Assembly: GCA_013151235.1 (NCBI GenBank)
Contig: JAADIO010000061.1
Location: 1 to 51,611 of the forward strand
DNA length: 51,611 nt
Direction: 5' to 3'
Source: Deltaproteobacteria bacterium
Lineage (GTDB): Bacteria > CG2-30-53-67
The notes under the pieces are model-generated. The model was not told the DNA's origin. It did not search any database and was given only the letters and a program-made list of their open reading frames with translations. This document shows positions 47,835 through 51,611 of this stretch, one piece after another. Each line of letters starts with the position of its first letter. Within the stretch, counting starts at the first letter, position 1. A program made the translations under genes and the position numbers.

Positions 47835-49139
47835 TTATACATTTTCCCTGGAAAAGAAAATCTTGAAACCGGAGGGGGGAAGGCTAAAATCAGAGAAACC
47901 GGAAAGTACCCGGGTGTTCGGACCCAAAAACGCCTCAAAAAAAGGCACCCCTTCCGGAAAGAGGGGAGGGAACGACTCGATCCGACCGGCCTGTTCTTTT
48001 GCGGGATCCCGGTTGAGCAGGAGGAGGGCCGATTCCGTCCGATCGAAGGTCGATTTCCGCAAAGCGCAGATCCGGTCATTGCCGCAGTCGATGACTTCGA
48101 TCGGACCGTCCTCATTGAAGACGGAGTGTCCCTTTTTGAAGGCATTGACCTCGGTAATGAATCCGGTAAGATCGATCCCCGTCTCCTCCCAGTCGGAGGG
48201 GCGGGTCGAAACGACATGAAGCCGTTTCCGGAATCCAAATTCGAACCCGATCGGCATCATTACCGCCGTGGAGAAGAGGGCGGAAAAGAGGTAGCGCTGC
48301 CTGATCGCCGCCACATTTCCTTCCAATTCTTCGGCCAGCCGGTTCGTATCGTGGGATTCCGCGAAGCTGACGGAGGGGGCCCATTGTGCGTTTTCGGCAT
48401 ACTGGTCCAGACACCAGGGCGCCTCGAAGTCCCAATACTTTGAGCTGTTGAAGGTGTAGTCGAACCCGGCCTTCGCCAGCCGGACCACATCCTCAATCGT
48501 GCAGCCGAGGGTCTCCGCAAAAAAGAGGGTCCCGGGGTAGATTCCTTTGATCTTCCCGATCAGCGACGCCCAGAGTGCATCGGGCACCTGGTAGGCGGCA
48601 TCGCACCGGAACCCCTCGAATCCTATCTCATGGTAATTGAGGACCAGATCCTCCCAGTAACGCCGGAGGTTCTCCCGGTCGGGGGAGCATTCGTTGTCGA
48701 TCTCGGCCAGGTCCCCCCAGACGGCGACGCATTTGTCTCCCTCCCAGGCCGAGGGGTGAACGATCTTCCCCTTCTCATCCCGGCGGTACCAGTCGGGGTG
48801 TTCCTTCAATAGAGGGGAGTCGATGGCGGTATGGTTGATGACAAGGTCCATGATCAGGTGAAGCCCCATCCCGCGCGCCTCCTCCACAATCCGCCGTAGC
48901 TGTTCCATCGGCGGAAGTCCGTTGTCTGCAACAAACAGCGGATTGACCACATAATAATCCTTTACCGCATAGAGACTCCCCGAAAAACCGGGCTGGTGAA
49001 ACGGGTTGATGAAAATCCAGTTGAAACCCATGCCGCACGCCCGTTCGAGGTGGGGGCGCCAACGGTCGAAGGGGCCGGCGATCAGCGGGAAAAGATTGTA
49101 AATCCGCGCTCCTTCCGCAACGGGGCGATGTCGTTTCAT
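47835..49139 (-). CDS. GH13 alpha-amylase-family enzyme
   Basis: Cytoplasmic glucan-active enzyme of 434 residues without a signal peptide. The four GH13 regions are present: region I DLVINHTA (98-105), region II GFRCDAAYQ with nucleophile Asp180, region III FFAETLGC with acid/base Glu209, and region IV FAESHDTNRL with Asp264. It is shorter than secreted amylases and has only a small C-terminal domain. The combination FRCDAAYQVP/FFAETLGC is seen in a group of bacterial intracellular GH13 proteins of uncertain specificity. GAAAGGA lies six bases before the ATG. No glycogen genes are nearby. Substrate not assignable. Confidence 0.85.
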   Translation of the reverse strand: MKRHRPVAEGARIYNLFPLIAGPFDRWRPHLERACGMGFNWIFINPFHQPGFSGSLYAVKDYYVVNPLFVADNGLPPMEQLRRIVEEARGMGLHLIMDLVINHTAIDSPLLKEHPDWYRRDEKGKIVHPSAWEGDKCVAVWGDLAEIDNECSPDRENLRRYWEDLVLNYHEIGFEGFRCDAAYQVPDALWASLIGKIKGIYPGTLFFAETLGCTIEDVVRLAKAGFDYTFNSSKYWDFEAPWCLDQYAENAQWAPSVSFAESHDTNRLAEELEGNVAAIRQRYLFSALFSTAVMMPIGFEFGFRKRLHVVSTRPSDWEETGIDLTGFITEVNAFKKGHSVFNEDGPIEVIDCGNDRICALRKSTFDRTESALLLLNRDPAKEQAGRIESFPPLFPEGVPFFEAFLGPNTRVLSGFSDFSLPPSGFKIFFSRENV

Positions 49140-49164
49140 GAACGTCCTTTCGGTGAATTTGGGA

Positions 49165-49194
49165 AGTGTAGCCGAGGGGAGGTCGCCCTGTCAA
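49165..49194 (-). promoter_or_regulatory. sigma70 promoter of the GH13 gene
   Basis: On the minus strand TTGACA (49194-49189), an 18-bp spacer and TACACT (49170-49165) lie 26 bases upstream of the ATG. The start would be near 49158. Confidence 0.65.
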
Positions 49195-49207
49195 TGGGAG
49201 AAAAATC

Positions 49208-49236
49208 TTGCCCTGCTTCGGGAAGGTATGCTAATT
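49208..49236 (+). promoter_or_regulatory. Possible sigma70 promoter of the DsbA-like gene
   Basis: TTGCCC (49208-49213), a 17-bp spacer and CTAATT (49231-49236) lie 43 bases before the ATG, back to back with the GH13 promoter. Confidence 0.4.
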
Positions 49237-49278
49237 TCCTGAATAAAAAATTCCCTGCTCCACCGGAAAGGACGCCTC

Positions 49279-50052
49279 ATGCGGAAGACAACCCCCCTGA
49301 TTCTGCTCCTTATTGTTGCAGCACTGATCGGCTCCTTCTTCTATTCCCGGGCACGCAACCGGGCACTGACGGAAGAGTTGGAGAAGCTGCAACAGGAGAT
49401 CACTGCGTTAAAGACCTCATCGGCAAAAACGGAAAATCTTCTTGCCGCGATCAACAAACGGCTCAACCCGCCGCCGAAAACGACCTGGATCGGGATTGAC
49501 GACGACCCGATGCTGGGAAAAAAGGATGCCCCGGTCACGATCATTGAGTTTTCCGAGTTCCAGTGCCCCTACTGCGCCCGCTTTGCGTTGAACACATTTC
49601 CGGAGATCCGGAAAAAATATATCGATACGGGGAAGGTCCGTTTCGTCTTTCGTAACTATCCGCTGGCGTTCCACAAGAACGCTGCAAAAGCGGCGGAAGC
49701 CGGGGCCTGCGCCGCCGAGCAGGGGATGTTCTGGAATCTTCATGACATCCTCTTTCAGCACCACGACACGCTGACGCAGGAAAACCTGAATCGCTACGGC
49801 AAGGAGGCCGGCCTCTTTATGGATGACTATCTTTTCTGCATGGAGAGCGGCAAACATACCGTGGAGATCCAAAAGGACATCCGGGACGGGAAACGGGCCG
49901 GCGTCACGGGGACCCCGAGTTTCTTCATCGGAGTGACCCGGAAGGATGGCCGGATCAAGGGGACGATCCTCCGGGGGAGTGAGCCCTTCGCCGCCTTCCG
50001 GTCCCTGATCGAAGAAAAACTGCAGGAAGCCGCATCCATGATGGTGTCGTAA
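49279..50052 (+). CDS. Membrane-anchored DsbA/BdbD-type thiol-disulfide oxidoreductase
   Basis: Envelope thioredoxin-fold protein of 257 residues. An uncleaved N-terminal anchor (about 6-22) is followed by a coiled coil (LTEELEKLQQEITALKTSSA) and a DsbA-like domain with active site FQCPYCARF and the cis-Pro loop GTPSFFIG. AAAGGA lies six bases before the ATG. A role in oxidising or isomerising exported proteins, possibly including apocytochromes, is inferred. The last three residues (MVS) and the TAA come from the MITE-like element inserted at 50041. Without it, and with one target repeat removed, the frame would end AASMAPR and TGA. The catalytic domain is unaffected. Confidence 0.9.
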   Translation: MRKTTPLILLLIVAALIGSFFYSRARNRALTEELEKLQQEITALKTSSAKTENLLAAINKRLNPPPKTTWIGIDDDPMLGKKDAPVTIIEFSEFQCPYCARFALNTFPEIRKKYIDTGKVRFVFRNYPLAFHKNAAKAAEAGACAAEQGMFWNLHDILFQHHDTLTQENLNRYGKEAGLFMDDYLFCMESGKHTVEIQKDIRDGKRAGVTGTPSFFIGVTRKDGRIKGTILRGSEPFAAFRSLIEEKLQEAASMMVS

Positions 50053-50170
50053 AAAGTCATGAAGCCCTTCGACAAGCTCAGGGCGAACGGTGTAAGTTAT
50101 TAATATTCCGTTCGTGGTGAGCTTGTCGAACCATGAACGGAACCCGGAAAACGACGTTTTACGAGTTCAT
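50041..50170 (-). mobile_element. MITE-like element, copy 3, with perfect 8-bp target duplication
   Basis: The 130-bp element has ends ATGGTGTCGTAAAAAGT (left) and inverse ATGAACTCGTAAAACGT (right), flanked by CATCCATG at 50033-50040 and 50171-50178. The interior is that of copy 1 in reverse orientation, with TTCGACAAGCTCAGGGCGAA and TGGTGAGCTTGTCGAA forming an internal inverted repeat. It has no coding capacity. It provides the stop codon of the DsbA-like gene. Confidence 0.88.
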
Positions 50171-50207
50171 CATCCATGGCCCCCCGTTGAAATTTCGATG
50201 AAAATTC

Positions 50208-50236
50208 TTGACACTCTCCCGCTTTCCATATAGTTT
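50208..50236 (+). promoter_or_regulatory. Possible sigma70 promoter of the ArnT-like gene
   Basis: TTGACA (50208-50213), a 17-bp spacer and TAGTTT (50231-50236) lie 45 bases before the ATG. An alternative -10, TATAGT at 50229-50234, would give a 15-bp spacer. Confidence 0.5.
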
Positions 50237-50280
50237 CTTGAAGTTTCAGAAAATTTTATTTTTCGAATTCATTCAGGCAA

Positions 50281-51611
50281 ATGTTGAAACTTTTTTTCCG
50301 GCACAAATGGGGTCCTGCGCTGCTTATCCTGCTGCTGGCCGCCCTGGTCTTTTTCTACAATCTCGGAGACATCTCCCTGTGGGACCCGGATGAACCGAGG
50401 GGGGCGGTGATCGCCCATGAGATGTTGCAACGGGGCGACTGGATCCACTTAAGCTACAACGGTCATCCGGTCACGGATAACCCTGCGCTGGTCAAACCTC
50501 CCCTCTACTACTGGAGTATTGCCCTCTTTTCGGCACTCCAGGGGCATGTGGATGAGTTTTCCGCCCGTCTTCCCTCGGCACTGGCCGGGATCACCACGGC
50601 AATCCTTGTCTTTTTCCTGGGGGCAAGGATCTTCGGGACAAAAACGGGGTTTCTCGGAGGACTGATCTTCATCAGCAACCACATGCTCTTTGAACAGGCT
50701 CGTTCCGCCGAGATCGATATGACCCTGACCTTTCTCATCACGGCCGCCCTCTTTCTCTTCTACCACTGTTATCATGAGCATTACCGGCCGGGGTGGCTCT
50801 ACCCCGCCTACGCCGCCCTGGGCCTTGCCGTTCTGGCCAAGGGGCCGGTGGGGGTCATTGTTCCGCTGATGATCGCCTTTCTCTATCTCCTGGCCCGGCG
50901 GGACCTGAAGGCCATCGGAAAGATCAAACTCCCGGCGGGTCTGCTGATCATCCTCGCCGTCGCCTCCCCCTGGTTCATCCTGGAAGGACGGGCCTTCGGT
51001 GCCGAATTCTTCTTCCGGCAGAATTTCGAGCGTTTCTTCCACGCCTTCGATCACATCCAACCCTGGTACTATTATTTCGTTAAACTTCCGATCCACTTTC
51101 TTCCCTGGACCCTCCTGCTTCCGGCGGCCGTCGCCTACTGGTTCCGCCGACGGAAGGAGAAAAATCCAGGGCGGACCTTTCTGCTCATCTGGTTCATTGC
51201 GACCTTCGTCTTTTTCAGCCTCTCCCAAAGCAAACGGTCGCTCTATATCGTTCCGCTCTATCCGGCCCTCTCCCTTCTCGTGGCGGAAGCACTGGAGAGG
51301 ATCTCGTCGGAGCAGAACCTGGCCTCTCTTCTGCCCTGGATCCGGGGAGGGGCGGCCTTTTTTGCTCTTCTCCTCGTCACGGCGGGAGGGACCGCCGCCT
51401 GGCTCGCGGCCACCCGTTTTCATGATCTTGCCCGGCCGGTCGCCCTTCTTGTCGCGGCTGCCCTGGCGGGCGCAGCGCTTCTCTACCGGATGATCCGGAA
51501 AGGGGAAGGAAGAGGGATCGTGACGGCCTTCCTGGTCTGTGCCTTCGGTCTGGAACTCCTCATGGCGGGGGTGGTCTATCCTTCCATCGACGTCAAGAGT
51601 CGTTCATCAAA
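50281..51611 (+). CDS. ArnT/PMT-family membrane glycosyltransferase, 3' end outside window
   Basis: Integral inner-membrane GT-C glycosyltransferase; 443 codons are visible with no stop. After the first transmembrane helix comes the periplasmic acidic motif DISLWDPDEPRGA (residues about 30-42), the catalytic metal and substrate motif of the PMT/ArnT (GT39/GT83) superfamily. At least nine further hydrophobic helices follow, with short basic loops, for example FFRQNFERFFHAFDHIQPWY. Members transfer sugars such as aminoarabinose or mannose from a polyprenyl-phosphate donor to lipid A or proteins. The acceptor cannot be told. The start is ATG 50281, with only a weak ribosome site. The frame begins 110 bp after MITE copy 3. 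Confidence 0.85.
   Translation, partial: MLKLFFRHKWGPALLILLLAALVFFYNLGDISLWDPDEPRGAVIAHEMLQRGDWIHLSYNGHPVTDNPALVKPPLYYWSIALFSALQGHVDEFSARLPSALAGITTAILVFFLGARIFGTKTGFLGGLIFISNHMLFEQARSAEIDMTLTFLITAALFLFYHCYHEHYRPGWLYPAYAALGLAVLAKGPVGVIVPLMIAFLYLLARRDLKAIGKIKLPAGLLIILAVASPWFILEGRAFGAEFFFRQNFERFFHAFDHIQPWYYYFVKLPIHFLPWTLLLPAAVAYWFRRRKEKNPGRTFLLIWFIATFVFFSLSQSKRSLYIVPLYPALSLLVAEALERISSEQNLASLLPWIRGGAAFFALLLVTAGGTAAWLAATRFHDLARPVALLVAAALAGAALLYRMIRKGEGRGIVTAFLVCAFGLELLMAGVVYPSIDVKSRSS

Overview
The window looks like a chromosomal segment from an uncultured anaerobic or microaerophilic Gram-negative bacterium, most likely of the Desulfobacterota/Desulfuromonadota (former Deltaproteobacteria) type. 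The evidence is gene content: two multiheme c-type cytochromes, an NtrC-type sigma54 regulator paired with a Cys-rich sensor kinase, a radical-SAM (AhbD-like) haem enzyme beside hemE and hemH, HflK/HflC, an Mla lipid transporter with two permease genes, and mfd followed by two SurA/PpiC-type isomerases. The taxonomic call is inference. Most genes are ordinary housekeeping genes that can be recognised with confidence.

Layout. 1-222 holds the 3' end of a probable reverse transcriptase. 361-744 is a minus-strand tRNA operon (Leu-Cys-Gly) divergent from hisS-aspS (829-3866), followed by a LysM lipoprotein and a half-size Gdt1/TMEM165 protein. 5221-13174 (minus) is a redox locus: pentahaem cytochrome, sensor kinase and sigma54 regulator in one translationally coupled operon, then a sigma54 promoter that drives an outer-membrane DUF3034-like protein and a heptahaem cytochrome. 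13289-23999 (minus) carries accA, dnaE, xerC, trmFO, topA and dprA. 24265-31055 holds a nitroreductase (plus) and then a minus-strand run of oppF, oppD, a TPR protein, hflC, hflK, a HypA-like protein and rlmE. 31232-38562 (plus) holds a CheZ-like protein, an ECF-type sigma factor, mfd and two peptidyl-prolyl isomerase genes. 38552-45400 (minus) holds hemH, hemE, an AhbD-like radical SAM enzyme and mlaD-mlaF-mlaE-mlaE. 45638-51611 holds a small lipoprotein, a B12-type radical SAM protein, a cold-shock protein with a terminator in its leader, a GH13 amylase-like enzyme, a membrane-anchored DsbA-like protein and a truncated ArnT-like glycosyltransferase.

The most unusual structural result is a small non-autonomous transposable element (MITE-like, about 130-177 bp, 17-bp terminal inverted repeats) present three times. 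Two copies have perfect 8-bp target duplications. One copy sits inside the signal-peptide codons of the surA-like gene: removing it plus one target repeat restores an uninterrupted classical signal peptide in frame. In the present sequence the old start reads into the element and stops exactly where a GTG inside the element could restart translation. Another copy ends the DsbA-like gene early and replaces its last residues.

The most interesting functional unit is the sigma54 redox locus. The promoter has a near-consensus -24/-12 sequence with exact spacing and lies between the regulator gene and the porin/cytochrome genes. A two-component system made together with a pentahaem cytochrome therefore probably controls an envelope electron-transfer module. 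Other points worth attention are a possible hybrid haem pathway (HemE, HemH, AhbD), a HypA homologue without the nickel-binding MHE start, a possible CheW/CheZ composite protein, and a possible attenuator or small RNA ahead of the cold-shock gene.
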